DNA from: Candidatus Vagococcus giribetii
GTDB taxonomy: Bacteria; Bacillota; Bacilli; Lactobacillales; Vagococcaceae
NCBI RefSeq assembly: GCF_017316185.1
Contig: NZ_JAFLVX010000016.1
Location: forward strand, 1-64,000
DNA: 64,000 nucleotides
Direction of reading: 5' to 3'
Position numbers and translations under genes: made by a program. Shown piece by piece: positions 43,437-55,000 of the stretch. Below the pieces are notes generated by a model. It was not told the DNA's origin. It ran no database searches and saw nothing but the letters and a program-made list of their open reading frames with translations. How positions within the stretch are numbered: position 1 is the stretch's first letter; every line of letters begins with the position of its first letter.

Positions 43437-44842
43437 TAAATCTTACTCCATCTTGTTCCTTGAGACGTATCTTCAAGTAAAATGCCTCGTGCTTTTAAGT
43501 CATCACGAATCTCATCACTTCGTTTGAAATCTCTATTTTTACGTGCTTCATTACGTTCTGCAATTAAGCCTTCTATTTCAGCGTCTAAATCTTCTTTTTC
43601 ACCTAATTCAATGCCAAAGATAGCCATTAGGGTATTAAGTAAATCAGCACCTTGTGTTAAAACAATTTGTGAGACTTGATTTTTTTCAATATAGGTATTT
43701 AACCATTTAACTAAGCTATACACTGCCGTAATTCCATTAGCTGTGTTAAAATCGTCGTCCATCCCTTTTTCAAATTGCTCTTTTATTTGAGTCAATTCAT
43801 TTAAATACTCTGAATCGTCCTCTAAATCAGGAAGGGCTGTCTCAAGTCTAAATGTCACATTATTTAAAGTGGCTTTGATTTTACTCAAGTTACTACTTGC
43901 TTCTTTAATAATAGTCTCATTAAATGGCATCGGGTGACGGTAATGGGTTGTCGCTAAAGCAAAGCGTACCACTTCTGGTGACACTTCTTCCATCAACTCG
44001 TGAGCTGTTACAAAGTTTTTAAGCGATTTACTCATTTTTTCACCTGACTCACCTACTGTTAAGTAAGCATTGTGCATCCAGTAATTAGCAAATTTTTTCC
44101 CTGTTTTAGCTTCACTTTGAGCAATTTCATTTTCATGGTGTGGGAATTCTAAATCTTGACCACCTGCATGAATATCAATGGTTTCACCTAAATGTTTCGT
44201 CGCCATAACAGAACACTCAATATGCCAACCTGGTCTTCCTTCGCCCCATGGGGATTCCCAGGACACTTCGCCTTCTTTAGCTGCTTTCCATAAAGCAAAA
44301 TCTAGAGGATCTTCTTTCTTATCTTGTTCTGAGCCTGTTCGCTGACTAGCTCCTACTTCTAACTCATCAATACTCTTATTACTTAGTTCACCGTAATGTT
44401 TGAAACGACGTGCACGGTAATACACATCACCTTGTGACTCATAAGCATAGCCTTTTTCAATTAAAACCTCAACAAATTCAATGATATCATCAATGTGATC
44501 AATCACTCGTGGATGAGAGCATGCTGGTTTCACATTTAATTTACCTGTGTCTTCTGTAAAAGCATCAATATACTTATCAGCAATGTCTTTTGTTGACACA
44601 CCTTCTTCAATGGCTTGATTAATAATGCGATCATCCACATCAGTAAAGTTTGACACATAATGAACCTCATAACCCTTGTATTCTAGGTAACGACGAACCG
44701 TATCAAAAGCAACTGTACTTCTTGCATTTCCTACATGAATGTAATTATAAACAGTTGGTCCACATAGATACATGCGAACTTTCCCTGGTTCAATGGTTTT
44801 AAATTCTTCTTTTGTGCGAGTCATTGTATTATATATTTTCAT
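43436..44842 (-). CDS. cysS: Cysteinyl-tRNA synthetase
   Basis: This 468-residue class I synthetase has a HIGH variant (YIHVGNAR), zinc ligands including Cys28 and the HECS-type segment (HIECSVM), [19 protein letters not shown], and KMSKS ([10 protein letters not shown]). It lies 16 nt after cysE and is controlled with it by the upstream cysteine T-box. Confidence 0.96.
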   Translation of the reverse strand: MKIYNTMTRTKEEFKTIEPGKVRMYLCGPTVYNYIHVGNARSTVAFDTVRRYLEYKGYEVHYVSNFTDVDDRIINQAIEEGVSTKDIADKYIDAFTEDTGKLNVKPACSHPRVIDHIDDIIEFVEVLIEKGYAYESQGDVYYRARRFKHYGELSNKSIDELEVGASQRTGSEQDKKEDPLDFALWKAAKEGEVSWESPWGEGRPGWHIECSVMATKHLGETIDIHAGGQDLEFPHHENEIAQSEAKTGKKFANYWMHNAYLTVGESGEKMSKSLKNFVTAHELMEEVSPEVVRFALATTHYRHPMPFNETIIKEASSNLSKIKATLNNVTFRLETALPDLEDDSEYLNELTQIKEQFEKGMDDDFNTANGITAVYSLVKWLNTYIEKNQVSQIVLTQGADLLNTLMAIFGIELGEKEDLDAEIEGLIAERNEARKNRDFKRSDEIRDDLKARGILLEDTSQGTRWSKI

Positions 44843-44858
44843 ATAAGCCCTTCTTTCC

Positions 44859-45371
44859 TTACTTATTTTGTTTGACTACCTTAGCTGGTATACCAACAGC
44901 TGTTGTATTGGCTGGTATACTTTTCAAGACAACTGAAGAGGCTCCGATTTTTGCGTTTTCTCCTATCTCAATAGGACCTAACACTTGAGCATGAGCTGAA
45001 ATCAAAGCTCCTTTTCGAATTGTCGGGTGTCTCTTACCACAATCATTACCTGTCCCACCTAGGGTCACTCCGTGATAAAGAGTCACGTCGTCTTCAATAA
45101 TAGTCGTCTCACCTATCACTAATCCCATACCATGATCAATGAAAAGTCGTCTTCCAATTTGCGCTCCTGGATGAATTTCAATCCCTGTGATAAATCGCCA
45201 AAATTGAGCATGGCTTTTAGCTAAAAAGTAGCATTTCTTTTTATATAAAAAATGGGATAATCTGTGGGCCCAAACAGCATGTAGGCCAGGATAAGTGAAA
45301 AAAACTTCTACATTTGATTTAGCGGCTGGGTCAAGTCTTCTGACAGTTGCGATATCCTCTTTTATACTCAT
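44859..45371 (-). CDS. cysE: Serine O-acetyltransferase
   Basis: This 170-residue left-handed beta-helix acyltransferase has the short Gram-positive form (LARKSH-like [23 protein letters not shown]; hexapeptide repeats; [20 protein letters not shown]-like KRHPTIRKG). It makes O-acetylserine for cysteine synthesis. Joint control with cysS by a T-box ties cysteine supply to tRNA-Cys charging. Confidence 0.94.
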   Translation of the reverse strand: MSIKEDIATVRRLDPAAKSNVEVFFTYPGLHAVWAHRLSHFLYKKKCYFLAKSHAQFWRFITGIEIHPGAQIGRRLFIDHGMGLVIGETTIIEDDVTLYHGVTLGGTGNDCGKRHPTIRKGALISAHAQVLGPIEIGENAKIGASSVVLKSIPANTTAVGIPAKVVKQNK

Positions 45372-45396
45372 GAATTCACTTCCTTAACAAACTAAA

Positions 45397-45600
45397 AACG
45401 CCCTTTAGTCACTTGACTAAAAGACGTTTCCACGTGGTTCCACTTTTTTTCGTAGAGAAATAAGCTTCTCCACCTTTTGATTGCTTAACGGGCATCACTC
45501 GTTTTTGACTACTTATCTTTCATCAAAACTACTCTAAGAGGCACTTCAATAACACGGTTTACTCGTTTTCACCACCCACGAGCTCTCTATATAACCATGT
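45397..45600 (-). promoter_or_regulatory. Cysteine T-box leader of cysE-cysS
   Basis: The minus-strand leader holds a T-box motif with GTGGAACCACG (GGAACC at 45436-45441), a terminator AACGTC..TTTAGTC / GACTAAA..GGCGTT (45397-45428) with a T5 run, and a candidate Cys specifier TGC (45541-45543) after GAAG in stem I. TTGACA (about 45615-45620) upstream may be its -35. Uncharged tRNA-Cys should stabilise the antiterminator. Confidence 0.85.
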
Positions 45601-45625
45601 TATCTACTCTTCTTGTCAACGTATT

Positions 45626-47089
45626 TTAGTTACTAGATTGTTTAATGTGATCTAATACTTTTTCTTTACCTAAAAGCATAATGGTTTCAGCTAATTCTGG
45701 ACCATGCATTTGACCACTGACTGCCACACGAATTGGCATGAATAAGTTTTTACCTTTAACCCCTGTTTCTTTTTGAACGGCTTTGATACACGCTTTAATT
45801 TCAGCTGCTTCAAAGACTTCTAATTCAGCAATATTTTTTGCAAATGCTTCTAATACTTGAGGCACTGTTTCTCCTGCTAATACTTCTTTAGCAACGTCAT
45901 CTAAGCTCAATGTGTCATTGAAGAATAGACTTGATAATTCAACAATTTCACCTGCATAGCTCATTTGTGGTTGGTATAAAGAAACTAGTTCTTCTACCCA
46001 TGCTAATTTTTCTTCACTTGGGTTTTCTTCCACTAATTTTGCTTCTACTAAGTATGGTAAAGCAAGTTTAGCCATTTCTGAGCGTTCAACTTGTTTCATG
46101 TATTGATTACTAATCCACTCAAGTTTTTTGTTATCAAATGCTGCTGGTGATTTACCTAAACGATTGGCATCGAACATTTTAATAAATTCTTCTTGAGAGA
46201 AGATTTCTTCTTCCCCAACTGGAGACCAACCAAGTAAGCCGATGAAGTTAAACATCGCTTCTGGTAAATAACCTAAGTCGCGGTATTGTTCGATAAATTG
46301 TAAAATCGTTTCATCACGTTTACTTAATTTTTTACCTGTTTCAGTGTTAATAATTAATGTCATATGTCCAAAAACTGGTGCTTCCCAACCAAAAGCTTCA
46401 TAAACCATTAATTGTTTTGGTGTGTTTGCAATGTGATCGTCTCCACGTAAAACGTGAGTAATTTTCATCATGTAATCATCAACTGCTACAGCGAAGTTAT
46501 AAGTTGGCATACCATCTCGTTTAAGGATAACAAAATCCCCACCAACGCTATCTGATTCGAATGTAATGTTGCCTTTCACTAAATCTTCAAAGCTGTATGA
46601 ACGGTTTTTTGGTACGCGGAAACGTACAACTGGTGTAATACCTTCTGCTTCTTTAGCTGCTTGTTCTTCTACAGATAAATGAGCACATTTACCGTTATAA
46701 CGAGGAATTTCGTCACGAGCTTTTTGAGCTTCACGTTCTGCTTCTAATTCTTCTTCTGTACAATAGCATTTATATGCTAAGTTGCTCATTAATAATTGAT
46801 CGATAAGTGGTGCATAAATGTCACCACGTTCTGACTGACGGTAAGGACCATACTTCCCTGGTTTTTGAGGAGATTCGTCCCAATCAATATTTAACCATGT
46901 TAAGTTGTCTAACTGACTTTCTTCGCCACCTTCAATGTTGCGTTTTTGATCCGTATCTTCAATACGAATGATGAACTCTCCATCGTGATGTCTTGCATAT
47001 AAATAGTTAAATAATGCGGTTCTCGCATTCCCTATGTGTAAATGTCCTGTTGGGCTTGGTGCGTATCTTACACGTACTTTTTTTGTCAT
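45626..47089 (-). CDS. gltX: Glutamyl-tRNA synthetase
   Basis: This 487-residue class I enzyme has [15 protein letters not shown] (HIGH motif, about 12-26), the zinc-finger-like CYCTEEE region, and KLSKRDE (KMSKS). In this clade it probably charges both tRNA-Glu and tRNA-Gln (corrected by GatCAB). RBS GGAAGG. It is followed by the cysES T-box. Confidence 0.96.
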   Translation of the reverse strand: MTKKVRVRYAPSPTGHLHIGNARTALFNYLYARHHDGEFIIRIEDTDQKRNIEGGEESQLDNLTWLNIDWDESPQKPGKYGPYRQSERGDIYAPLIDQLLMSNLAYKCYCTEEELEAEREAQKARDEIPRYNGKCAHLSVEEQAAKEAEGITPVVRFRVPKNRSYSFEDLVKGNITFESDSVGGDFVILKRDGMPTYNFAVAVDDYMMKITHVLRGDDHIANTPKQLMVYEAFGWEAPVFGHMTLIINTETGKKLSKRDETILQFIEQYRDLGYLPEAMFNFIGLLGWSPVGEEEIFSQEEFIKMFDANRLGKSPAAFDNKKLEWISNQYMKQVERSEMAKLALPYLVEAKLVEENPSEEKLAWVEELVSLYQPQMSYAGEIVELSSLFFNDTLSLDDVAKEVLAGETVPQVLEAFAKNIAELEVFEAAEIKACIKAVQKETGVKGKNLFMPIRVAVSGQMHGPELAETIMLLGKEKVLDHIKQSSN

Positions 47090-47198
47090 GAAATTACCTT
47101 CCTTACTCTCTTTTTTCCCATCTATTTGTCACTCTAAATTTTACCCTCATTTGGGTCATTAGTAAAGCTAACTGAACAGGAATACTTCCTTTTTTTAC

Positions 47199-48296
47199 TT
47201 AGTTGTTGATTGTGGTTTGTGAATGTGAAGGTTTCGCAAAAATCATGCGACCTGCTGCTGTTTGAAGAGCACTTGTCACCACCACATTAATGCGTTTGTT
47301 CATAAAATGCTTACCGTCTTCTACAACAACCATTGTACCATCATCTAGATAAGCTACTCCTTGTTGACGCTCGGTTCCGTCTTTCATTACTAAGACATCC
47401 ATGGTTTCACCAGGAATCACTACAGGTTTAATCGCATTGGCTAACGCATTGATATTAAACACTGGTACATTTTGGAACTCACTTACTTTATTCAAATTGT
47501 AATCATTCGTTACAACAATACCATCTAATAACTTAGCTAGTTTAATCAACTTGCTATCAACTTCTTGAATATCCTCAAAGTCCCCTTCGTACATCTCAAC
47601 TGAAATATTTTCTTCCTTTTGAAGGGCATTTAAAATATCTAGACCACGACGACCACGGACACGTTTCAAACTGTCCCCTGAATCAGCAATGTATTGTAAC
47701 TCATACAACACAAAATTAGGAATCAATAACGTTCCTTCGATAAAGCCAGTTTTAGCTACATCATAGATACGTCCATCAATGATAACACTTGTATCTAAAA
47801 TTTTGTACTGATGATAATTAACTGCTTGTTTCTTATCAATAATTTCCTCAGTGCCTTTTTTAGGTTTAGGTGCAAATAATTTCTTCCACTCTTCGGTTTT
47901 GGTTGTTCCAACTTTAAAACCAAAATAACCTAACAGGAGCATAATTAACGCTGGTAACAAGATATTAAGTAAGGCTACTTTTAGTGAGTACAGTGGTATG
48001 GATACCAAAGCCCCTAAAAGCAAACCAACAATAACACCAATACTACCAAACACAATGTCTTGTAAGCTTTGCTCCCCAATAAATTTTTCTACTTGTTTAA
48101 TGGCACTTCTAACATAACGAAACGTAAACATGGAAATAATAATAAAAATAATGGCACCAATCAAGCCGTTCGTCACATCATTGTTCAACCATTGATTACT
48201 AGATAAGTTAAATACTTTCCAAACTGTTGGAATTAACGTGACCCCGATACTAAAACCTACTAGGGCCATTACACCATTAAAAATCTTTTTTTGCAT
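47199..48296 (-). CDS. yacL: PIN/TRAM domain membrane protein YacL
   Basis: This 365-residue protein has four N-terminal membrane helices (about 5-135), a cytoplasmic PIN nuclease-like domain (KILDTSVIIDGRIYDV; RRGLDIL; VTNDYNLNKV) and a C-terminal TRAM domain (DVLVMKDGTERQQGVAYLDDGTMVVVEDG). The function is unknown, probably RNA-related at the membrane. It lies between radA and gltX, as in Bacillus. Confidence 0.92.
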   Translation of the reverse strand: MQKKIFNGVMALVGFSIGVTLIPTVWKVFNLSSNQWLNNDVTNGLIGAIIFIIISMFTFRYVRSAIKQVEKFIGEQSLQDIVFGSIGVIVGLLLGALVSIPLYSLKVALLNILLPALIMLLLGYFGFKVGTTKTEEWKKLFAPKPKKGTEEIIDKKQAVNYHQYKILDTSVIIDGRIYDVAKTGFIEGTLLIPNFVLYELQYIADSGDSLKRVRGRRGLDILNALQKEENISVEMYEGDFEDIQEVDSKLIKLAKLLDGIVVTNDYNLNKVSEFQNVPVFNINALANAIKPVVIPGETMDVLVMKDGTERQQGVAYLDDGTMVVVEDGKHFMNKRINVVVTSALQTAAGRMIFAKPSHSQTTINN

Positions 48297-48312
48297 CTGT
48301 TTTCCTCCTTTC

Positions 48313-49680
48313 TTATTTAAACACTTTTCTTAATGTCTCAGATACAGTTGAGACACCAATGATTTCAATTCCCGTTGGTAATTTCCAACCTTGTAAATTA
48401 TTTTTAGGAACATAAATCTTCTTGAAACCTAATTTTTTAGCCTCTTTAACTCGTTGATCAATTCGATTGACTCGTCTCACTTCACCTGTTAAACCAATCT
48501 CACCAACGAAACACTCATGAGGGGAAGTTCCTTGGTCTTTATAACTTGAAGCAATACTAACCGCAATAGCTAAGTCAATAGCAGGTTCGTCTAATTTCAC
48601 ACCACCAGCTGCTTTTAAATAGGCATCTTGATTTTGGAGTAACAAGCCTGCTCGTTTTTCTAACACTGCCATAATAAGTGACACTCGGTGACGATCTAGA
48701 CCAGCTGCTGTTCGATTGGCATTACCAAAAACAGACGGAGTAATCAACGCTTGTACTTCAGCTAAAATTGGTCTCGTTCCTTCCATAGAACACACAATAG
48801 CCGATCCAGTAGCATCAGCTAACCGTTCTTCAAGAAACGCTTCTGAGGGGTTACTAACTTCCACCAAACCTTCCTCACGCATCTCAAAAATACCTATTTC
48901 GTTAGTTGAGCCAAAACGATTTTTTACAGCTCTCAAAATTCTAAAGGTATGATGACGTTCTCCTTCAAAATAAAGCACCGTATCTACCATATGTTCTAAC
49001 ATACGCGGTCCAGCTAAAGACCCTTCTTTTGTCACATGTCCCACAATAAAAATCGTGATTTGATTTGTCTTAGCAATCTGCATCAACTCAGCTGTGGTTT
49101 CTCTAACTTGGCTCACACTACCAGCCACACTAGTGACCTCAGGGTGAATCATCGTCTGAATCGAATCAATCACTACATAATTCGGTCTAATTTGCTCAAT
49201 GGTTTGCTTTATCATGCCCATATCTGTCTCAGCATAAACATAAAAATCATTGTTTTCTTGGCTTAATCGTTCTGCACGCATTTTTATTTGTTGGGCACTC
49301 TCTTCCCCTGACACGTACAACACATGATCGTCTAACTTACTCAGTTGTTGAGAGACTTGAAGAAGCAAGGTTGATTTACCGATTCCTGGGTCTCCCCCAA
49401 TCAATACCATTGAGCCCGGCACAACCCCACCACCAAGAACCCGGTTCAATTCTTCTAAATCTGTTTGGACTCTCGTTTCTTTTTTAAACACAATTTTATC
49501 TAGTTTTTCAGGTTTAGTTGTTTCACCTGTTAAGCTGACACGACTATGACGAGTGGCCTTTTCTTGGATAATCTCTTCCACTAAGGTATTCCAATTACCA
49601 CAATTAGGACAACGTCCCAAGTATTTAGGCGAGATATACCCACATTCCTGACAAACAAATTCATTTTTCTTTTTTGCCAT
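48313..49680 (-). CDS. radA: DNA repair / recombination protein RadA
   Basis: This 455-residue protein has an N-terminal zinc finger (Cys10, 13, 24, 27), Walker [11 protein letters not shown] (95-104), the KNRFG motif and a C-terminal Lon-like domain. It is a hexameric DnaB-like helicase that drives branch migration at recombination intermediates, important for repair and natural transformation. Close linkage to a SigH/ComX-type sigma is notable in that respect. RBS GTGAGGAG. Confidence 0.95.
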   Translation of the reverse strand: MAKKKNEFVCQECGYISPKYLGRCPNCGNWNTLVEEIIQEKATRHSRVSLTGETTKPEKLDKIVFKKETRVQTDLEELNRVLGGGVVPGSMVLIGGDPGIGKSTLLLQVSQQLSKLDDHVLYVSGEESAQQIKMRAERLSQENNDFYVYAETDMGMIKQTIEQIRPNYVVIDSIQTMIHPEVTSVAGSVSQVRETTAELMQIAKTNQITIFIVGHVTKEGSLAGPRMLEHMVDTVLYFEGERHHTFRILRAVKNRFGSTNEIGIFEMREEGLVEVSNPSEAFLEERLADATGSAIVCSMEGTRPILAEVQALITPSVFGNANRTAAGLDRHRVSLIMAVLEKRAGLLLQNQDAYLKAAGGVKLDEPAIDLAIAVSIASSYKDQGTSPHECFVGEIGLTGEVRRVNRIDQRVKEAKKLGFKKIYVPKNNLQGWKLPTGIEIIGVSTVSETLRKVFK

Positions 49681-49789
49681 TAATTCATCTCCTCACCTAC
49701 TGATTAGTTTGTTCACAAGTACATAAACATTCTAACATACTATTAAGTATTCCTTTTAAAAAAAGAGTAACTTTTTATTGAAGTTTTCC

Positions 49790-50314
49790 TTATTTTCCAG
49801 AAGACCCAAACCCACCTGTGCGATCTATACCAGCTTCATCTCCATCTGCCTTTAAAAAAGGTAAAAAGATTCCTTGACCAATACGTTCCCCTTTTTTGAT
49901 TACCTTATCTTTCAAACCAAAGTTAATAAACTGAAACATGATATGACCTTCATTATCAGCGTTGTTATAGTAATCACTATCAATGACCCCTACTCCGTTT
50001 CCTAGAAGTAAGAAATTTTTCATTGGGTTACTTGAGCGATTACATAGTTGTAAAAATTCTTCTTCTCCCATGTAAGCTTTCACACCTGTTGGTACTAAAG
50101 TAGGTTTCACTTGTTTTAACATGGTTTCATCCATGAAAATCTCTTCTTTATTGAAAGCCACTTTTAACGCTGTTGCGATACCTGATTTATAAATAGATGG
50201 AATAACTATCTCTTCAGCTGCTTCAAAATCATAACCAGCTGCGTGCTTTGTCGCTCTCTTTGGTAAGTTAATTCCTTCAAATGTTGATACTTTTTCAAAA
50301 CCTCTAGTTCTCAT
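49790..50314 (-). CDS. dut: dUTP diphosphatase
   Basis: This 174-residue trimeric dUTPase carries all five motifs: AGYDFEAAE, NRSSNP, NGVGVIDSDYYNN, GERIGQGIF and RTGGFGSSG. It removes dUTP and supplies dUMP. An insertion between motifs 1 and 2 (about 45-75) makes it longer than the E. coli enzyme, as in some phage and lactic-acid-bacterial forms. Confidence 0.9.
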   Translation of the reverse strand: MRTRGFEKVSTFEGINLPKRATKHAAGYDFEAAEEIVIPSIYKSGIATALKVAFNKEEIFMDETMLKQVKPTLVPTGVKAYMGEEEFLQLCNRSSNPMKNFLLLGNGVGVIDSDYYNNADNEGHIMFQFINFGLKDKVIKKGERIGQGIFLPFLKADGDEAGIDRTGGFGSSGK

Positions 50315-50377
50315 TTGTCTCTTCTTCCCCTTATTACGTTTTATTTTATCCTATTAATTATACCTAAAATAACAAAA

Positions 50378-50409
50378 AAAAGGAGATAAAACTATAAAAG
50401 TTTTATCTC
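50378..50409 (-). terminator. kup terminator
   Basis: The stem AGATAAAACT / AGTTTTATCT is followed by an eight-T run on the minus strand. Confidence 0.85.
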
Positions 50410-50434
50410 TTCCTTAAAAACTCATCTCTATTGT

Positions 50435-52465
50435 TTAGTCGTCTTCTTCATCAAAATCATCTACTTGAATTTGAGTCAGCTTAGTGACTTGTTTTTGACT
50501 ACCAATCACTAAAGGCACATGCTCAACAATCACATCACTATACTCTAACCCAAACCATCTGGCTGGATCAAAAGCAATTTTTTTGATTGCTAACTTAATT
50601 TGCATAACAGCTGTATCAATAGCACTTAACGAAGTCACACGTGTTAACTCTTCACGAATTAAAACAAAAGCAAAATCTCCTACTTCACGTCCCTTAGTTA
50701 GCGAGTATTTTTGAGGTTGTTTTGGCAATTTACCTTCTTCCATTAAGTCATTCACAATTTGTCGAATGTAAACATTCACTTCTTGATTCATTCTAAATCC
50801 TAAACGTAATTGTACATTAACGATGTAATCCGTATCCATCATATCAACGTAATACTCATTAGTGTATGGCTCATCTGTCACAAACACATTAACAAACCAG
50901 TAAACTTTAGCTTTTTTAGGTCGTTTATCCAAGATAGAATAAATAATCTCTTTGCCAATTTGATGCCCTTTAATTTTTGATGTTAAGAACACAATGTTCG
51001 TTTGATATTGAGGAATTGATGGGTCTTGTCTTAATTCTTGAAGCTGCTCTTTGTAATCACATAAAGAAATACGGTCGTACTCTCTTTCTTGAATCACATT
51101 GCCTCGGTGCCATATAAGCATGATACCAAAAATAAGAAGAGCCATGAATACTGCTACGTAACCACCATGCATGAATTTTGTCGCACTTGAAATAAAGAAG
51201 ATGCTTTCAATCACGGCAAAGAATGCAAAGATACTATAGGCAAAGACTTTTGGCATACCTTCTTGTAACAAGTAGAAAAGAATTAAGAAGGTCGTCATTA
51301 ACATCGTAATCGTAATGGCTAATCCATAAGCAGATTCCATATGAGCTGATGTTCTAAAAGTTAATACAATTCCTAAACATCCAATCATTAATAAGGTATT
51401 AACAGCTGGAATATAGAGCTGTCCTTTTTGATCTGTAGGATAAATAATCTTAAGTCTTGGTAACAATCTTAACTTGATTGCTTCTGATACTAAGGTATAA
51501 GAACCTGAGATAAGTGATTGAGAGGCAATAATCGCTGCTAGTGTCGCAAAGACCACACCTACAACAGTCATTGAATCAGGCATCATTCTAAAGAATGGAT
51601 TTAATAACTCAATTTGTTGGTACGTTGGGTTATTTTTCACACTAATTAACCAAGCGGCTTGACCAAAGTAATTAAGGGTTAAACACACTTTAATATATGG
51701 CCAGCTAACACGAATGTTTTTTCTTCCCGCATGCCCCAAGTCAGAATACAACGCTTCTGCTCCTGTTGTGGCTAAGAAGACACTTCCTAAAATAAAAATT
51801 CCCATTTTATTTTCGTCTGATACTAATACATGGAACGCATAATATGGATTTAGCGCTCTTAACACGCTCCAATCATTAGCGAAGTTCATAATTCCCATAA
51901 CACCTAGGAAAGTAAACCAGGCTAACATAATGGGTCCAAAGGCAGTTCCGACTTTTTGAGTCCCTAAGCGTTGAATCATAAATAATCCAAAAATAATAAT
52001 CATGGTAATAATAACAATAATATTTTGATCATTGCCAAAGGTGTCATAAAAGATTGGGATTCCTCTTAAGCCTTCAATAGCTGTTGTTACTGTTACGGCA
52101 GGTGTTAACACCCCGTCGGCTAAAAGTGCCGCTCCACCAATCATGGCTGGGAACAATAAATATTTTCCTGATTTCTTGACTAAGGTGTATAAAGAAAAAA
52201 TCCCACCTTCTCCGTGATTATCTGCATTTAAAGCAATCATCACATATTTCACCGTTGTTAATAGTGTTAGTGTCCAAAACACTAAAGAAACTGATCCTAA
52301 GATAAAATCAGTGGAAACATTAGCTAAGCCGCCGTTTCCTTCAATAATAGCCTTCATTACATAAAGTGGACTGGTACCAATGTCACCATACACCACTCCC
52401 ATGGCTACTAAAGCTCCTCCCACTTTAAACGTATCCATATTTTTTTTAGTCAATTCCTGACTCAC
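50435..52465 (-). CDS. kup: KUP family potassium uptake protein
   Basis: This 676-residue transporter has 12 membrane helices and the KUP signature near the N terminus ([18 protein letters not shown]), followed by a cytoplasmic C-terminal domain (about 450-676). It imports K+ with H+; lactococcal KupA/B are inhibited by c-di-AMP. I choose the GTG at 52465 (GAGGG seven nt upstream); an in-frame TTG eight codons earlier has no RBS. Confidence 0.93.
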   Translation of the reverse strand: MSQELTKKNMDTFKVGGALVAMGVVYGDIGTSPLYVMKAIIEGNGGLANVSTDFILGSVSLVFWTLTLLTTVKYVMIALNADNHGEGGIFSLYTLVKKSGKYLLFPAMIGGAALLADGVLTPAVTVTTAIEGLRGIPIFYDTFGNDQNIIVIITMIIIFGLFMIQRLGTQKVGTAFGPIMLAWFTFLGVMGIMNFANDWSVLRALNPYYAFHVLVSDENKMGIFILGSVFLATTGAEALYSDLGHAGRKNIRVSWPYIKVCLTLNYFGQAAWLISVKNNPTYQQIELLNPFFRMMPDSMTVVGVVFATLAAIIASQSLISGSYTLVSEAIKLRLLPRLKIIYPTDQKGQLYIPAVNTLLMIGCLGIVLTFRTSAHMESAYGLAITITMLMTTFLILFYLLQEGMPKVFAYSIFAFFAVIESIFFISSATKFMHGGYVAVFMALLIFGIMLIWHRGNVIQEREYDRISLCDYKEQLQELRQDPSIPQYQTNIVFLTSKIKGHQIGKEIIYSILDKRPKKAKVYWFVNVFVTDEPYTNEYYVDMMDTDYIVNVQLRLGFRMNQEVNVYIRQIVNDLMEEGKLPKQPQKYSLTKGREVGDFAFVLIREELTRVTSLSAIDTAVMQIKLAIKKIAFDPARWFGLEYSDVIVEHVPLVIGSQKQVTKLTQIQVDDFDEEDD

Positions 52466-52533
52466 TTTTTTTCCCTCACTTTCAAGCAAACATTTCCTTT
52501 TTTTTATCGTTTATTTTTACTGCAAACACACTG

Positions 52534-52561
52534 ATTATAGTCTCTTTTTTTTAAAAGTCAA
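52534..52561 (-). promoter_or_regulatory. kup promoter
   Basis: TTGACT (52556-52561) and TATAAT (52534-52539) are spaced 16 bp on the minus strand. I see no c-di-AMP (ydaO-type) riboswitch in the short leader. The rest of the kup-proB intergenic region shows no gene. Confidence 0.8.
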
Positions 52562-52792
52562 TCTCTTTTTTTATTAAAAAAATCATTCGTTATTTAACCC
52601 AGTTTTAACAACTAACCAGCCTCTTTCTTTTTTAAAGACTCCCTCACTATATAAAGTACGTTTCTTATGACATAATTTATTAATTCGCCTCCTTTTTTCT
52701 CTAATTCCTACAGAATGCACTATATACGTGGCAACCTGTCAATAAATGAGTTAAAATCAGTAATAGATTATATAGAAAAAGGAATGTTACCC

Positions 52793-53614
52793 ATGTCTCG
52801 TACATCAATTCAATCAGTTAAACGACTAGTCGTTAAAGTTGGAACTAGTTCACTTATTTTACCAAATGGAAAAATCAATTTAAGAGCCATTGATCAAATG
52901 GCCTTCACTTTAACCACATTAAACAATCAAGGCTATGAAGTCATTTTAGTTTCATCAGGTGCTATTGGAGCCGGTCTTCACCAACTCGGTCTAGACAAAC
53001 GCCCTACGACTATTTCAAGACAACAAGCAGTCGCTGCTATTGGTCAATCAGAATTAATTAAAATCTATAACCAACGCTTTCAATATTACAATCAAACATC
53101 GGCTCAAGTGCTACTAACACGAGACGTTGTTGATTACCCAGAAAGCCGTAAAAATGTTATTAACACGATTCAAGAATTATTAGAAATGAAAGTTATCCCC
53201 ATTATTAATGAAAATGACAGTGTTGCTGTAGATGAATTAGATCATTTGACTAAGTTTGGGGATAACGATCAACTATCAGCTATCGTAGCTCATCTCTCAG
53301 ATGCTGATTTATTAATCATGCTCTCAGATATTGATGGTTTTTATTCAGCTAATCCAAATACTGACAAAAATGCAACCTTATACCACCGCATTACAGATAT
53401 TACAGATTCCCTTGAAGCTGCTGCTGGTGGTGAAGGTAGTCGTTTTGGAACAGGTGGTATGTCAAGTAAACTAAAAGCTGCAAAACGAATATTTGCCCGT
53501 GATAGCCAAATGATTTTAGCTAATGGTGAAGAACCTAGTATTATCTTTGATATTCTAGAAGGTCAGACAATCGGTACTTTATTTGCCAGTTCAACGTATA
53601 CAGAAGGAGACTAA
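52793..53614 (+). CDS. proB: Glutamate 5-kinase
   Basis: This 273-residue amino-acid kinase domain (KRLVVKVGTSSL; VSSGAIGAG; INENDSVA; FGTGGMSSKLKAA) lacks the C-terminal PUA domain, as is usual in lactic acid bacteria. It performs the first step of proline synthesis. The ATG at 52793 is ten nt after AAAGGA; the longer reading begins 26 codons earlier without support. It is followed by proA after 3 nt. Confidence 0.93.
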   Translation: MSRTSIQSVKRLVVKVGTSSLILPNGKINLRAIDQMAFTLTTLNNQGYEVILVSSGAIGAGLHQLGLDKRPTTISRQQAVAAIGQSELIKIYNQRFQYYNQTSAQVLLTRDVVDYPESRKNVINTIQELLEMKVIPIINENDSVAVDELDHLTKFGDNDQLSAIVAHLSDADLLIMLSDIDGFYSANPNTDKNATLYHRITDITDSLEAAAGGEGSRFGTGGMSSKLKAAKRIFARDSQMILANGEEPSIIFDILEGQTIGTLFASSTYTEGD

Positions 53615-53617
53615 CTT

Positions 53618-54865
53618 ATGACAACCCTAATTCAACTAGGAGAACAAGCCAAAAAAGCTGCTCGCTTTTTAGCTGTGGCAGAAACAAAGGACAAGAATCT
53701 TGCTCTTGAAGCTATTGTAGCTCAACTAAAACAAGATGAATCCATTATCTTAGCCGCTAATGAGAAAGACTTAGCTTTAGCAAAAGAAAACAATGTCCCT
53801 GAAACCATGATGGACCGTTTATTGTTGACATCTGATCGACTGATGACGATGTGCGCTGACATTGAAAGCATTATCCGCCTAGCAGATCCAATCGGACTTG
53901 TGGATAAGATGTGGAAAAATGCTGATGGCTTAACCATTGGTAAACAACGTGTGCCACTGGGTGTTATCGGTATGATTTACGAAGCTCGTCCAAACGTCAC
54001 CACGGATGCTGCTAGTCTTTGCTTTAAATCAGGAAACGCTGTGATTTTGCGCGGTGGAAAAGAAGCCTTCCACTCTAATCAAGCTCTTGTTACTTCTATG
54101 CAAAAAGCCCTTGCTTCTGTTAATTTCCCAGAAGCATGTATTCAATTTATAGCTGACACTCGTCGTGAAACAGCTAAAGATTTTATGACCTTAAATGGTT
54201 ATCTCGATGTTCTTATTCCTCGTGGCGGTGCTAATTTAATCCAAACAGTAGTCAAAACAGCTACAGTTCCTGTCATTGAAACAGGAACTGGTAATTGTCA
54301 TGTTTATGTGGACAAAGACGCGGACTTAGAAATGGCATTAAATATTGTCATGAATGGTAAAACCCAACGCCCATCTGTGTGTAACGCGACAGAAACATTA
54401 ATCGTTCATGAAGCAATTGCTGAAAGCTTTTTGCCTTTATTAGAAGTAGCTATGACGCCGTTTCATGTAGAACTAAGAGCAGACACGCTTTCTAGTCGCT
54501 ATTTATCAACTAGCATTCCTGCAACTGAGGAAGACTTTAAAACAGAATTTAACGATTTTATTCTAGCAATAAAAACGGTGGCAAGCTCTGAAGAAGCTAT
54601 TGAGCACATTCAAACCTATACCACACATCATTCTGAGGTGATTGTGACAAACAACTACACCACTTCTCAAAGCTTTTTAAAACAAATTGATGCAGCAGCT
54701 GTGTACGTGAATGCCTCATCTAGGTTCACTGATGGCAGTGCTTTTGGTTTTGGTGGTGAGATTGGCATTAGCACCCAAAAACTTCATGCTAGAGGTCCTA
54801 TGGGGCTTAATGAACTCACTTCAACTAAATACATTATTTATGGTTCTGGTCAAATCAGACACTAA
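53618..54865 (+). CDS. proA: Glutamate-5-semialdehyde dehydrogenase (gamma-glutamyl phosphate reductase)
   Basis: This 415-residue aldehyde-dehydrogenase-fold enzyme has the catalytic Cys in RPSVCNATETLIVHE and the C-terminal signature FGGEIGISTQKLHARGPMG. It reduces gamma-glutamyl phosphate to the semialdehyde that cyclises to pyrroline carboxylate. It is operonic with proB. proC is not in this window. Confidence 0.95.
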   Translation: MTTLIQLGEQAKKAARFLAVAETKDKNLALEAIVAQLKQDESIILAANEKDLALAKENNVPETMMDRLLLTSDRLMTMCADIESIIRLADPIGLVDKMWKNADGLTIGKQRVPLGVIGMIYEARPNVTTDAASLCFKSGNAVILRGGKEAFHSNQALVTSMQKALASVNFPEACIQFIADTRRETAKDFMTLNGYLDVLIPRGGANLIQTVVKTATVPVIETGTGNCHVYVDKDADLEMALNIVMNGKTQRPSVCNATETLIVHEAIAESFLPLLEVAMTPFHVELRADTLSSRYLSTSIPATEEDFKTEFNDFILAIKTVASSEEAIEHIQTYTTHHSEVIVTNNYTTSQSFLKQIDAAAVYVNASSRFTDGSAFGFGGEIGISTQKLHARGPMGLNELTSTKYIIYGSGQIRH

Positions 54866-54872
54866 ATCAATC

Positions 54873-54915
54873 AGTCTTCTAACACTCCTTTGTTTTGTTA
54901 GAAGACTTTTCACTT
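54873..54915 (+). terminator. proBA terminator
   Basis: The stem AGTCTTCTAAC / GTTAGAAGACT is followed by a broken T-tract. Confidence 0.8.
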
Positions 54916-54943
54916 TATTAAAGGAACCTTTTTATTTTCTCTC

Positions 54944-54969
54944 ACTCTTTTATGTTAAAATAAAAGAGT
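54944..54969 (+). promoter_or_regulatory. Dyad containing an extended -10 upstream of yfhO
   Basis: Ten-bp arms ACTCTTTTAT / ATAAAAGAGT surround GTTAAA. TG-T-TAAAAT (54953-54961) inside it could be an extended -10, so the dyad may be an operator. Confidence 0.4.
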
Positions 54970-55000
54970 TAAATCAGTACAAATTCGGAGGACTTATCAA

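Noticed and set aside
52490-52792. c-di-AMP riboswitch upstream of kup
   Set aside because: The mapped promoter leaves a leader of about 60-70 nt, too short, and no ydaO-type conserved segments are visible.
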